A DNA stretch of 64,000 nucleotides from Embleya scabrispora (GTDB lineage: Bacteria; Actinomycetota; Actinomycetes; Streptomycetales; Streptomycetaceae): NCBI RefSeq assembly GCF_002024165.1, contig NZ_MWQN01000001.1, forward strand, positions 4,629,501 to 4,693,500, read 5' to 3'. A program made the translations under genes and the position numbers. Below the pieces are notes generated by a model. That model searched no databases. It was not told the DNA's origin and saw only the letters and a list, made by a program, of their open reading frames with translations. Of this stretch, positions 25,158 through 32,870 are shown piece after piece (positions within the stretch are counted from its first letter, which is position 1; every line of letters begins with the position of its first letter).

Positions 25158-25540
25158 GCGTTCTCCTCGACTGCGGGCGGGCGGACGCCGTCGGGTGCTA
25201 CCGCCACCTCCGTCAGCGCGCGGGCACCGTCGTTGAGCAGCCTGCCGACGTGGGCCAGGTACTCGTCGCGCAGAACACCCTCGGGTAGGTGCGGGGCGGT
25301 TGCGGTCGCCAGGCTGGACATCTCGGTCAGCAGGGTCACGGCGATCTCGGCGAGCCGAGCAGCCATTGCCCGGGGCGCAGTCCACAGTTCGGTGACCGCT
25401 GCCTGCACCTCGGGCGACGGCTGACCGGCGGCCGCTCGGGCGACCTCGCGTCGCGCACGGCTGTGGCCGAGGGTCGGTGCGAGGCGGGTGGTGAGGGCGT
25501 TCCGGAGGTCGGGGCTCAGCGGGACGGCGATGGTGTCCAT
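25154..25540 (-). CDS. Hypothetical helical protein
   Basis: 128 residues, almost wholly helical and Ala/Leu/Arg-rich, no known domain. ATG start with GGGGAGG 8 bases before. The end overlaps the small membrane protein gene by four bases, so the pair is probably co-translated. Confidence 0.58.
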   Translation of the reverse strand: MDTIAVPLSPDLRNALTTRLAPTLGHSRARREVARAAAGQPSPEVQAAVTELWTAPRAMAARLAEIAVTLLTEMSSLATATAPHLPEGVLRDEYLAHVGRLLNDGARALTEVAVAPDGVRPPAVEENA

Positions 25541-25569
25541 GGACAGATCCTCCCCTATCGGGCCGACGC

Positions 25570-25782
25570 TCACAGGGCGTTCCGCTCGAGCGAGAAGTGG
25601 AGCGTGGTGGCTTTGTTGGTGCGGATCTCGCGGAGGGCGTGGGCGAGGATCGTCTGATACGCCGTCTCGCGGGTGTCGTTGGGCGTGGGGCTGTATGTCC
25701 CCTGGTCGGTGTAGGTCCCCATCCCGCCGTCGGGCAGGGTCCATTGCAGGGTGATCACGTAGTGGTACGTGCCGTCGGCCAT
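25570..25782 (-). CDS. Small hypothetical protein
   Basis: 70 residues: 'GTYHYVITLQWTLPDGG..TYTDQGTYSPTPNDTRETAYQTIL' and 'LHFSLERNAL'. This sequence style is found in small proteins of Streptomyces integrative elements and plasmids. ATG after GGGAGA. Its leader contains the CTGACGC repeat cluster. Confidence 0.62.
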   Translation of the reverse strand: MADGTYHYVITLQWTLPDGGMGTYTDQGTYSPTPNDTRETAYQTILAHALREIRTNKATTLHFSLERNAL

Positions 25783-25810
25783 GTTGGTCTCCCGTGTGGT
25801 GTCGAATGAG

Positions 25811-25907
25811 GCGTCAGGTGGTGGCGTCTGACGCGTCAGGTCGTCGCGCGCATGCGCACGCATAGGGCCCGGATCGCCCTGACGCCTGACGCGTCTGACG
25901 CGTCAGG
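25811..25907. repeat. Iterated CTGACGC / GCGTCAG repeat cluster (clt-like or operator)
   Basis: A 17-bp direct repeat GCGTCTGACGCGTCAGG occurs at 25,824-25,840 and 25,891-25,907 (67 bp apart). Each contains the palindrome CTGACGCGTCAG. Further half sites are GCGTCAG at 25,811 and CTGACGC at 25,879 and 25,886. GCCCTGACGC (25,876-25,885) also pairs with GCGTCAGGGC (25,900-25,909). The cluster begins 3 bp after the FtsK-like gene's stop region and ends 29 bp before the next gene start. It may be a recognition site for the FtsK-like protein, an operator, or a terminator. Confidence 0.8.
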
Positions 25908-25912
25908 GCAGG

Positions 25913-27856
25913 TCAGGCGGGGACGAGGTCGCGGATGCGGTAGTTGCCGCGGCCGTCGTCCTCCAGCAGGCCCGCTTTGACGAGGGCTTGGAGTTCGCCG
26001 GTGACCCAGGTGCGGGCGCGGCCGACCCGCGCGCGGACGTCCCGAAGATCGTGCGGCCGGAACTCGGTGCGGCCGGCGCGGTTCATCTCCACGATTGTCT
26101 CCCGCAGCAGCGCGACGGCCTGTTCACGGGGCATTTCTTGAGTGGCCGGCCGGGCGAAGGTGATCGACGGCGTGGTGGGCACCTCGATCGGCGCGTCGAC
26201 GTCGGGCTCGGGCAAGTCGGGCTCGTGGTTGACGGGCAGGTCAAGGCGATCGGTGTCACGAACGATCACAGCGGGCCCCTGGCGGGGGGCGGGCATGGTC
26301 GTTGTCGTGGCGTCCCGGTGCCGGTTTGCGTAGGCGCCGCCCGCGGCGGCGGCGGACACGGCGTCCAAGCTCGCGCGGATCTCGGCGTACCCCTCGACGG
26401 CCTCGGCGAGCTGCTCGGCGGTGATGCGGTAGGCCCGCATGGGCGTGGCGTACCGCTCCTCGTCCACGCCGGGTGCCACGAGGTAGGCGTAGCCGGCCCG
26501 GCGGTTCGCCCACGCTTCGGGGGCGGCGCCCGCGGCGCGAACCTCCGGCGGGAGGGCCATCTTCGCCGTCGTGCTGCCCTTGACGCCGAAGCACCAGGTG
26601 GCGCCGATCTGTTCGCGGTCGTCGCCGGACATGATGCCGACCGAGGGCCGCTGGAGGGAGATCACGATGAACACGCCGGCGGAGCGCGCGGTCTCCAGGA
26701 GGCCGGTGATGTCCTCGCCGATTTCGTCGCGGAAGAGCTTGGCGGCCTCTTCCCACCACACCACGAGGGCCGGCATGTCGTGGGTCTCGAAGACGTCGGG
26801 GGTCCACTGCTTGTGGCCCCACCGGCCGAGCTGGTCGGCGCGGGCGGCGATGACGTCGGGGAGGGCGCGGATCTGGTCTCGGCATCCGGCGGTGTCGGTG
26901 ACGACCCAGTCGCCGCCGGCCCGTACCGCGCCGAGGGTTTGTTCGCCTTTGACGGGGTCGCCGAGCCACAGGCAGGCGTCGCGGCGGGTGAGGAGGTCGG
27001 CCCAGGTGACTTCCCCGCCGGAGGATTTGCCGCTGCCGTTCATGCCGAACACGCCCAGGTGGGTGGCGTTGCGGCCTGCTTCGGGGTCGCCGTTGAGCCA
27101 GAACACGGCGGGGATGCCGTCCTCGTACAGGCCGACAGCGAAGCCGTCGCCGATGCTGCCGCCGGGGGCTGATGGGCCGGGCCAGGGGATGGTGTGTTTG
27201 AGGTGGTCGCGCGGGACGACGATCAGTTCGGCGCGGCCCGCGTCGTCGGGGTCGGCTTGGACGCGGACGCTGTTGCGGCCGACGCCCAGGGCCGCTGCGA
27301 TGGTGCGGGTGGCGTCCTGTACGCGCTCGATGTCGCCTTCGGGCGAGACCACGTGGAGTGGTGCCTTCACCCGGCCGCCTTCGACGGCGGGCGGGCCGAT
27401 TTCGACGCCCTTGAGGGCGCGGACCTGGGCGGCGAGGCCGCTGTCTCCGGCCGTGAGGGCTTTCGGGCCGTCCGAAGTGGTGCCGCCGTTGCGGGTGATG
27501 CGGCGGATCGTCCACGACAGGGGCGTGGCGATGCCCAGGATGGCCCAGGCGGACAGGGCGCCGGGGCTGGTGGGGTCGATGGCGGCGGAGAGGGCGATGC
27601 CGCCGGTGGCGAGGCCGACGGTGGCGGTGGCGTGCGCGCGCCACAGCGGTGCGGACGTGGGGGTGATGTGGCTGGTGCCCCAGGTGACGGCGGCGGCGAG
27701 GAGCGCGCTGGCCATGGCGGGGCCGGGCTGGTCGTGCCATGCGGTGTGCGCGGCGTGGGCGAGGCCGTAGGTGGCGGGGGTGGCGAGCCAGGCGGGGACG
27801 TAGGGGGCGACGGTCGAGAGGGCGCGTTCTGCGGCGCGTTGCTGGAGGGCGGCCAT
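25913..27856 (-). CDS. FtsK/TraB-like DNA translocase
   Basis: 647 residues. Two or three membrane helices within residues 48-116, then a RecA-like motor: Walker A GMNGSGKSS (271-279), Walker B ALVVWWEEA (363-371), and 'SAGVFIVISLQRPS' behind it. The last 70 residues (about 575-647) form a winged helix (LRDVRARVGRARTWVTGELQALVKAGLLEDD). This is the layout of Streptomyces plasmid TraB and AICE transfer ATPases, which pump double-stranded DNA between hyphae after binding short repeats. Coupled to the upstream small gene (TAATG). Inside a complete phage genome it is unexpected. Confidence 0.85.
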   Translation of the reverse strand: MAALQQRAAERALSTVAPYVPAWLATPATYGLAHAAHTAWHDQPGPAMASALLAAAVTWGTSHITPTSAPLWRAHATATVGLATGGIALSAAIDPTSPGALSAWAILGIATPLSWTIRRITRNGGTTSDGPKALTAGDSGLAAQVRALKGVEIGPPAVEGGRVKAPLHVVSPEGDIERVQDATRTIAAALGVGRNSVRVQADPDDAGRAELIVVPRDHLKHTIPWPGPSAPGGSIGDGFAVGLYEDGIPAVFWLNGDPEAGRNATHLGVFGMNGSGKSSGGEVTWADLLTRRDACLWLGDPVKGEQTLGAVRAGGDWVVTDTAGCRDQIRALPDVIAARADQLGRWGHKQWTPDVFETHDMPALVVWWEEAAKLFRDEIGEDITGLLETARSAGVFIVISLQRPSVGIMSGDDREQIGATWCFGVKGSTTAKMALPPEVRAAGAAPEAWANRRAGYAYLVAPGVDEERYATPMRAYRITAEQLAEAVEGYAEIRASLDAVSAAAAGGAYANRHRDATTTTMPAPRQGPAVIVRDTDRLDLPVNHEPDLPEPDVDAPIEVPTTPSITFARPATQEMPREQAVALLRETIVEMNRAGRTEFRPHDLRDVRARVGRARTWVTGELQALVKAGLLEDDGRGNYRIRDLVPA

Positions 27857-28233
27857 TACTTCTTGCCCCCGATCTTGAAGTCGGGCTTTTTGGCGGCCTT
27901 GGGCCTGGTGGTGCCGTAGGCGTCGTCGAGTTCGGGGGCCATGTGCTTGGAGAAACTCGACTTGGCGCGTGCCGCGCAGACGGCGGCGGTGTTGAACGCG
28001 TCGGCGGCGGACTGGATGTGGCCCGCGATCAGGGACGCGCGTTTTTTCGACGAGTGATCGGCGTCGGGGTGTTCGGGGAGTTCGGACAGGAGTCCGCGGA
28101 TTTCGTCGGCGAGGTAGGAGATGTGGGTGGCGCCTTCGCGTCCGATTTTGCGGATGCGTTCGCAGAGTTCGTTGAAGGCGATGTCGTCGGTGACGTCCTG
28201 GTCGCCGATTGCTTCGACGATGGAGCGAGCCAT
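27856..28233 (-). CDS. Small protein coupled to the FtsK-like gene
   Basis: 125 residues, helical with a basic Lys-rich end (AAKKPDFKIGGKK). The stop overlaps the FtsK-like ATG (TAATG), so they are likely translated together. In Streptomyces integrative elements a small helical gene frequently stands in this position; function unknown. ATG start with GACAGGA before it. Confidence 0.62.
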   Translation of the reverse strand: MARSIVEAIGDQDVTDDIAFNELCERIRKIGREGATHISYLADEIRGLLSELPEHPDADHSSKKRASLIAGHIQSAADAFNTAAVCAARAKSSFSKHMAPELDDAYGTTRPKAAKKPDFKIGGKK

Positions 28234-28298
28234 GGTGGGGTCCTGTCGTGGGCCCGGGGGCGGCGCGCGGCGCCTGCTCGCCCGGGGTGTGGTGAAGG

Positions 28299-29231
28299 CT
28301 AGTTGGCCGAGCTGACGAGCTTTTCGACGTCGGCGCGGGCGTACATCTTCCAGCCGAGTTCGTTGCGCCCGGCGAGCGGGACGATGCCGTTGGCGGCCCA
28401 GTCGCGGAAGGTTGCCGGGTGGACGCCGAGCATTCCGGCGGCCTGGCTCGCGGTGATGCGTGCGGGCTCGGGCTCCGCGCTCGCGGGTCGCATCTCGGGC
28501 TCGCCGGTCGCGTCGTCCGCCCGGTCGTGGGTGTCGGTGTCCTCGCCGGCCGGCGCCTCGGCCGCCACCTCGAGGGCCTGCGGCTCGGGGGTGGGCGCGG
28601 CCTTCGCGTGCTTGCGCTCGACCTTCGCGGTTTTGGGCGCGCGGGTCGCGCGTTGGGCGAGCCACACGTCGAGGAGGCCGCGTACGCGCTGGAGCATCAC
28701 GGCGACGAGGTGCGCGCCGAGGGCGATGCACAGGTTCGGCGCGGCTGCGGCGAGCGTGACGTGCGCCCAGGTCATCGACGCGGACTCGTGGGTCACGCGC
28801 GCCGCTTCGAGGCCGTGCGCGACGTTGAGGACCGTTGACACCGCGGTCAGACCGACGACGGTGCCCATGGCGGCGCGGTAGCCGGCGCGGCCGTAGAGGG
28901 TGATAGCAGCGATGATCGCGACGCCGTCGAGTCCGTCGATCGCCAGGGGATACCACCGGCGGACCTCGCCCAGGCCCACGTCGACGGCGGTGTCGCGCAG
29001 CGGTACCCAGGACACGCGCATGCCGACGATCACGGTGAGGACCAGGAGGCCGGCCACGATCGTGAACGCGAGCATGGCGGCCGAGACGTGCCAGCCGGTG
29101 ACGCGGGGCTCGGGGGTCGAGCGGGGTGGGCGCGTGGGTCGCGGGGGTGCCGCGTGGGGGTGATGTGTGGGCGTGTCCTGGGGGGTGATCACCCGGGAGC
29201 GCCCACGTTGGATAACGTGCGTCGCAGCCAT
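28299..29231 (-). CDS. DUF2637 membrane protein fused to C-terminal HTH domain
   Basis: 310 residues. Residues 1-45 are Pro/His-rich; about 48-180 hold four membrane helices (MLAFTIVAGLLVLTVIVGM; LDGVAIIAAITLYGR; GTVVGLTAVSTVLNV; HVTLAAAAPNLCIALGAHLVAVML) of the DUF2637 family, common in Streptomyces plasmids and integrative elements (Spd-type proteins). After an acidic linker the last 60 residues read 'ITASQAAGMLGVHPATFRDWAANGIVPLAGR', an excisionase/MerR-like HTH. It may tie DNA or regulation to the membrane. Upstream in the FtsK-like operon. Confidence 0.8.
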   Translation of the reverse strand: MAATHVIQRGRSRVITPQDTPTHHPHAAPPRPTRPPRSTPEPRVTGWHVSAAMLAFTIVAGLLVLTVIVGMRVSWVPLRDTAVDVGLGEVRRWYPLAIDGLDGVAIIAAITLYGRAGYRAAMGTVVGLTAVSTVLNVAHGLEAARVTHESASMTWAHVTLAAAAPNLCIALGAHLVAVMLQRVRGLLDVWLAQRATRAPKTAKVERKHAKAAPTPEPQALEVAAEAPAGEDTDTHDRADDATGEPEMRPASAEPEPARITASQAAGMLGVHPATFRDWAANGIVPLAGRNELGWKMYARADVEKLVSSAN

Positions 29232-29268
29232 GACGAGGTCCGTTCTCGTTCGTGGTCAGGTCCTGCGT

Positions 29269-29295
29269 CCGGTGCTACCAACACCGGCCAGGGCC
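29269..29295. promoter_or_regulatory. Leader hairpin before the DUF2637 gene
   Basis: CCGGTG (29,269) / CACCGG (29,282-29,287) with a 7-nt loop, directly followed by the GGCCAGGGCC self-complementary element, then AAAAACGG on the minus strand. It stands 40-65 bp before the DUF2637 start. The 281-bp region 29,232-29,512 is the least GC-rich part of this area (ATATCACGGATTATGAT at 29,319) and probably holds the promoter. Confidence 0.3.
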
Positions 29296-29512
29296 GTTTT
29301 TCTGTTCTCGTCCCGTCGTTATATCACGGATTATGATGGTCTGTTGCGATTCTTTCGAGGGTCGCGTAATGATCAAGTAGCGGGCGCGGCCCGCGAGTTC
29401 GACGGTGCGCAGGTCGAGCGGTCGCGGACGGCGGTTGTCGGTCCGGAGAAATGCGAAGCGCCCGCAGCCCGCCCTCCGGCGCGAGGGTCGAGTTGCGGAC
29501 GCGAGGGTCGCG

Positions 29513-29761
29513 TCAGGTCGCGCGCTTGCGCTCGACCCGCGAGTAGTCCTCGCCCGGCAGGCGCTCGACCCGCGCGCCGGGGACCCTCATCACGAGGGTG
29601 TGTTCCTCGCCGTTGACCCAGCCCTGGTACTCGATCAGGGCCCACCACGCGCCGGTCGCGTCCCGCTGCCACCAGCGGATGCGGGCGTCGAGCCGGCCGC
29701 CGCCGGGTTGGGCCACCCGAACTGGCGGGTGGTGCGCGGCAGTCGGCGGGCGCGTGTCCAT
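29513..29761 (-). CDS. Small hypothetical protein
   Basis: 82 residues with a beta-hairpin-like core (RIRWWQRDATGAWWALIEY, VNGEEHTLVMRVPG). ATG start. Similar short Trp-rich proteins occur next to replication or transfer genes of actinobacterial elements. Function unknown. Confidence 0.62.
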   Translation of the reverse strand: MDTRPPTAAHHPPVRVAQPGGGRLDARIRWWQRDATGAWWALIEYQGWVNGEEHTLVMRVPGARVERLPGEDYSRVERKRAT

Positions 29762-29765
29762 GGCG

Positions 29766-30062
29766 TCATCGTGGCCGGTTCGGTCCCCAGATGTCTCGCT
29801 CCCCGGGGATGACGCAGTCGGAGTCGTACACCCAGTCGTCGGCGTAGTGGCGGCGGTCGTCGCCGGTCCACTCGGTGTGGATGATCACGGCGCCGGATCG
29901 GAGCTGGGTCCAGCCGGCGATGCAGCCGTGGCGCCAGGCGCCGTCGATGGCGAGGAGGGCGTAGGGCCAGGGGTGGGGGTGGCCGCCGTGGCGGATGGTG
30001 TCGTAGTCGCGGGTCGGGGGCCAGGCGAGGCTGCGTGCGGGGGCGGGGTGGTCGGTGTCCAC
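29766..30062 (-). CDS. Small Trp/His-rich hypothetical protein
   Basis: About 98 residues from GTG 30,062 (another GTG at 30,080 is possible). Contains 'ALLAIDGAWRHGCIAGWTQL', 'VIIHTEWTGDD' and 'WVYDSDCVIPGE'. No known domain. Tail-to-head with the following small gene. Confidence 0.6.
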   Translation of the reverse strand: MDTDHPAPARSLAWPPTRDYDTIRHGGHPHPWPYALLAIDGAWRHGCIAGWTQLRSGAVIIHTEWTGDDRRHYADDWVYDSDCVIPGERDIWGPNRPR

Positions 30063-30093
30063 CCCGCCATGATCTCGCACATGTGTTCGGGTA

Positions 30094-30285
30094 TCAGTCG
30101 GCGTTGCGGACGATCGGACGCCGGCAGGTGCTGCACTCGTTGGGGACGATGCCGGCGACGATGTCGTGGCCGGAGTGCGTGGTGTCGCCGTCCTGCGGTT
30201 CGCCGTAGCAGAGCAGGCACAGCAGGCGGCTGTTTCGGTTGATTGCGGCGAGGCCGTCAAGGCCGCGCGGGTACGGGTTCGGCAT
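30094..30285 (-). CDS. Small zinc-finger-like protein
   Basis: 63 residues with CLLC and CSTC pairs about 27 residues apart and a His (HSGHD) between them, a likely zinc ribbon. ATG preceded by GGGAG in a leader that begins GAGCAGCAGGGAG, shared with the gene at 30,611. Confidence 0.6.
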   Translation of the reverse strand: MPNPYPRGLDGLAAINRNSRLLCLLCYGEPQDGDTTHSGHDIVAGIVPNECSTCRRPIVRNAD

Positions 30286-30330
30286 AGCGGTGCTCCCTGC
30301 TGCTCGCGGCCGGCTGGTCCGGCGCACTCT

Positions 30331-30358
30331 CCGACCCCGGGCGTGTGTCCGGGGTCGG
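30331..30358 (-). terminator. Hairpin between two small early genes
   Basis: Perfect 10-bp inverted repeat CCGACCCCGG (30,331) / CCGGGGTCGG (30,349-30,358) with an 8-nt loop, downstream of the 30,417 stop. Confidence 0.6.
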
Positions 30359-30416
30359 CGAGCGGGACGGCGTCAGGCGGGGTGGAGGGCGGCGATACGG
30401 CCGTCGGCCTCGACGG

Positions 30417-30611
30417 TCAGATCGATGAGCGCTGCCCGGCGAGGACGCGGTAGGCGCGAGCGGCGGCCTCGTAGTACTCGGCGGCGGCGGCGTAGTGCCG
30501 GAGCCGGGCGTCGGGGTCGGCGTCACTGGCGGCGATGCAGTCGGCGGCTGCCGCGATGTGCTCGGCGGCCACGTCTTTGAGGATGCGGACTCGGCGGTTG
30601 GTGTCGGTCAT
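30417..30611 (-). CDS. Small helical hypothetical protein
   Basis: 64 residues, two helices, Ala/Asp/Tyr-rich (ADCIAASDADPDARLRHYAA). ATG after GGGAG. Lies between two hairpins, so it may be an independent transcript or a processed one. Function unknown. Confidence 0.58.
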   Translation of the reverse strand: MTDTNRRVRILKDVAAEHIAAAADCIAASDADPDARLRHYAAAAEYYEAAARAYRVLAGQRSSI

Positions 30612-30650
30612 GATGGGTCTCCCTGCTGCTCGTTGTGGGTGGATGTGGGG

Positions 30651-30694
30651 CCCGGGGTGGCCAGCTTGCTGCCAGGCGGTGCGGCCATCCCGGG
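30651..30694 (-). terminator. Hairpin upstream of small gene
   Basis: CCCGGGGTGGCC (30,651-30,662) pairs with GGCCATCCCGGG (30,683-30,694) except for one position. It follows the stop of the gene at 30,701. Confidence 0.55.
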
Positions 30695-30700
30695 GCGGGG

Positions 30701-31057
30701 CTACGCGGCGAGGCGGTACGCGAGGCGCTCGAACGTGGCGGCGGCGGTGCGGTCCTTCGGCCGGTAGACCAGCGCGCGGGCCACGAAGGCCGGCAGGTCG
30801 TACAGCTTGACCGTGACGCGCTTGGTGACGCGGCCCCGGAGCTTGATGCGGCCGGCGGTGGTGGCGGTGGGCTCGACGCCCCGGGAGAACGCTCCGGCGA
30901 ACCGCTTGGCGGAGGCGGGCTCGATGCCGGCGGCGGTGAGGTGGTCGGCGGCGGTGGCGAGACCGGTGGCGACCGCGCGGGTGGCGGTGCGGCGGGCGCG
31001 GTTGGTGCGGATGGCCTGGCGGGTGTGGTGGCGGGCGGCGCGGGCGGTGGCGTTCAC
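30701..31057 (-). CDS. Basic hypothetical protein
   Basis: 118 residues, very basic first half (RAARHHTRQAIRTNRARRTATR), with a beta-like end (LRGRVTKRVTVKLYDLPAFVARALVYR). GTG preceded by GGGGAG. Likely a nucleic-acid-binding protein by charge, without a known family. Transcribed from the promoter at 31,096-31,124. Confidence 0.58.
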   Translation of the reverse strand: MNATARAARHHTRQAIRTNRARRTATRAVATGLATAADHLTAAGIEPASAKRFAGAFSRGVEPTATTAGRIKLRGRVTKRVTVKLYDLPAFVARALVYRPKDRTAAATFERLAYRLAA

Positions 31058-31095
31058 GGTGGACTCCCCTGTTGAAGCGGTGTTTCTGTGTCCAC

Positions 31096-31124
31096 ATAAA
31101 AGCATTCTCCCGGTGAGTACGCAA
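31096..31124 (-). promoter_or_regulatory. Sigma-70-type promoter, leftward
   Basis: On the minus strand: -35 TTGCGT (31,124-31,119), 17-bp spacer, -10 TTTTAT (31,101-31,096). The best promoter match seen in the early region, in the divergent gap between 30,701-31,057 and the RHH gene. A possible rightward -10 TAGAAT lies at 31,147-31,152. Confidence 0.5.
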
Positions 31125-31181
31125 CCCCTTCTCCGCATGTCACCCTTAGAATCTGTGACCACGGAAACTCAAGGAGGACTC

Positions 31182-31367
31182 ATGGCCAAGCTCGGCAGAC
31201 CCGCAACGGGCGAGACGCCCATCCGCCGCTTCCGATCCGGCGCGATCTGGGACGCCGCGAAAGCGAAGGCCGACATCGAGGGGCGGACGATGACCGACGT
31301 CCTCAACGACGCACTGCGCAAGTACGCGGCGACGCCACCGAAGCCGCCGACCCCGCCCGCCAACTGA
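31182..31367 (+). CDS. Ribbon-helix-helix-like DNA-binding protein
   Basis: 61 residues: a beta strand (ETPIRRFRSG) followed by two helices (AIWDAAKAKADIEGRTMTDVLNDALRKY), the Arc/CopG layout, and a Pro-rich end. Perfect AAGGAGG 7 bases before the ATG. It is one of the few rightward genes in the prophage and faces a leftward promoter, so it probably represses its neighbour or itself. Confidence 0.7.
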   Translation: MAKLGRPATGETPIRRFRSGAIWDAAKAKADIEGRTMTDVLNDALRKYAATPPKPPTPPAN

Positions 31368-31369
31368 CC

Positions 31370-32119
31370 TCACGCCGCCGACCACCCAGCCCGCAGCCGC
31401 TGTTCGTGCTCGTCGATCAGCGGCGGCCGGGTGTCGACGCGCTCGGGCGGTGCGGCGGCGGTCAGCATCCACCAGTCGTCCCGACCGCGCGCCTCCCTGC
31501 ACCGGCCGCAGGTGATCACGTCGTCCCCGGGTGCGACGGTCAGCGTCGACCCGCACGGGCACCGGCCCGCGTACCGCTCCTCCTGGCCGTCGATCGCCGC
31601 GTACACGCCGCGCAGCACGCTCGCCGCCGTGGACGTGACGTCGTCCTCCAGCAGCGCGGGGAGCCCGCGTTCGACCGCGCCGAGGAGCCACAGGCAGGCC
31701 CAGGGGGCGCCGTGCCGCCACGTGTAGTCCCACCTGTTCGGGTCGGCGCCGGTCAGTTCCGTGTACGTCCGGGCCGGGACGCCGCGGACGAGGCTGTGCC
31801 GAAGCCGCCGGAGCACGCGCGACGGCGGCGCCGCGGGCTGCACGGCCTGGGCGATGCGGTCGGCGAGGGAGCACAGGTCGGCGGTGAGGCGGTGGGCGGC
31901 GAGGAGCTGGTCGAGGTCGCACGGTGCGGGTGAGGCGCCGCGGCCGTGGATGCCGAGTTCGACTTCGCGGCGTTCGGCGACCCACTCGACGTAGCGGTCG
32001 AGCTGTTCGGCGGGGGTGAGTTCGCGGCGGGGCGGGCGGGGCCTGCGGGTGCCGGGCTCGCCGGTGAGGAGGGGCCAGGTGTTGAGGATGCGGGTGAGGT
32101 CTCGGATCGCGTCGTGCAT
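31370..32119 (-). CDS. Hypothetical protein with zinc ribbon
   Basis: 249 residues, helical body and a C-terminal CPC...CGRC zinc-ribbon (about 187-207) beside a Trp pair (DDWWML). The family 'DAIRDLTRILNTWPLL' start is often met in actinophage genomes among early genes of unknown function. Ends 2 bp from the convergent RHH gene. Confidence 0.66.
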   Translation of the reverse strand: MHDAIRDLTRILNTWPLLTGEPGTRRPRPPRRELTPAEQLDRYVEWVAERREVELGIHGRGASPAPCDLDQLLAAHRLTADLCSLADRIAQAVQPAAPPSRVLRRLRHSLVRGVPARTYTELTGADPNRWDYTWRHGAPWACLWLLGAVERGLPALLEDDVTSTAASVLRGVYAAIDGQEERYAGRCPCGSTLTVAPGDDVITCGRCREARGRDDWWMLTAAAPPERVDTRPPLIDEHEQRLRAGWSAA

Positions 32120-32203
32120 GGTCGCTCCCTGGGCGGTACGGTCCGGGGTGTGAGGCGGGACCGTGCGGCCCTCGGGTGACCGGGGGCCGCCGCCGCGTCC
32201 GGG

Positions 32204-32491
32204 TCAGCCGGCCGACCGACCGAACGGGAAGCCGCGCTCGTACTCCTCCCGCGTCATCGAGGGCACCTCGGGCGCGGGGTCGATCCAGGTGATGACGGTG
32301 GCGCCGCCGTGGCCGTGGACGTGCTCGGCGTCGTGGATGCTGGCCCAGTTGACGGTGCTGGGTCGGGCGCCGCGCCAGCGGACGGTGACGGTGCCGTCGG
32401 GCCACATCACGCCGTCGGCGACCCGTCCGGTGCCGGAGGCTCCGGTGACGTCCGTCCGGCGGTCGAGGTAGAACCTGCGGGGCTCGGTCAT
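32204..32491 (-). CDS. Small hypothetical protein
   Basis: 95 residues, beta-rich (DGVMWPDGTVTVRWRG, STVNWASIHDAEHVHGHGG). The pattern 'FYL.R..D.TG.SGTG.VADGV..PDGTV..RW' is typical of actinophage early proteins of unknown role. AAGGAG before the ATG. Confidence 0.66.
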   Translation of the reverse strand: MTEPRRFYLDRRTDVTGASGTGRVADGVMWPDGTVTVRWRGARPSTVNWASIHDAEHVHGHGGATVITWIDPAPEVPSMTREEYERGFPFGRSAG

Positions 32492-32610
32492 GTTCGTGCT
32501 CCTTGGTGTGTCTGTCCGGTTTCGTTCCGGTCTCGAAACGATCTACGTATGGCGGTCGTTGCAGGTCGGGCGTACCGTCCCTGGTCCGGCCCACCCCCCC
32601 GGCCGGTGTA

Positions 32611-32649
32611 GGGCCCGTGCTCTCGGAGCCGCCGATCGAGCGCGGGCCC
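32611..32649 (-). terminator. Hairpin between early genes
   Basis: GGGCCCGTGCTC (32,611-32,622) pairs with GAGCGCGGGCCC (32,638-32,649) apart from one position. Directly after the stop at 32,658. Confidence 0.6.
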
Positions 32650-32657
32650 TCGGCGCG

Positions 32658-32870
32658 TCAGGGCGACCAGCGCCGGTCGCAGCGAGCGCAGTACGGCCAG
32701 CCCGCGTATCCGGAGACGGTGCCGTCGGTGCGGAGCGTCAGCGCGCCGTGCTCGGGGCAGCGTTCGTGGTTGGAGCGGAGGACCCAGTACCAGGAGCCGC
32801 AGGGGCAGATGGCGGGTTCGTCGCCGGCGGGGGGTCGGCGGTCGGCGAGGTTGATCACGGGGCCGGTCAC
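32658..32870 (-). CDS. Small zinc-binding protein
   Basis: 70 residues with CPCGSWYW, HERCPEHG and CARC: two metal-binding Cys/His groups. The GTG start overlaps the previous gene (GTGA). Confidence 0.6.
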   Translation of the reverse strand: MTGPVINLADRRPPAGDEPAICPCGSWYWVLRSNHERCPEHGALTLRTDGTVSGYAGWPYCARCDRRWSP

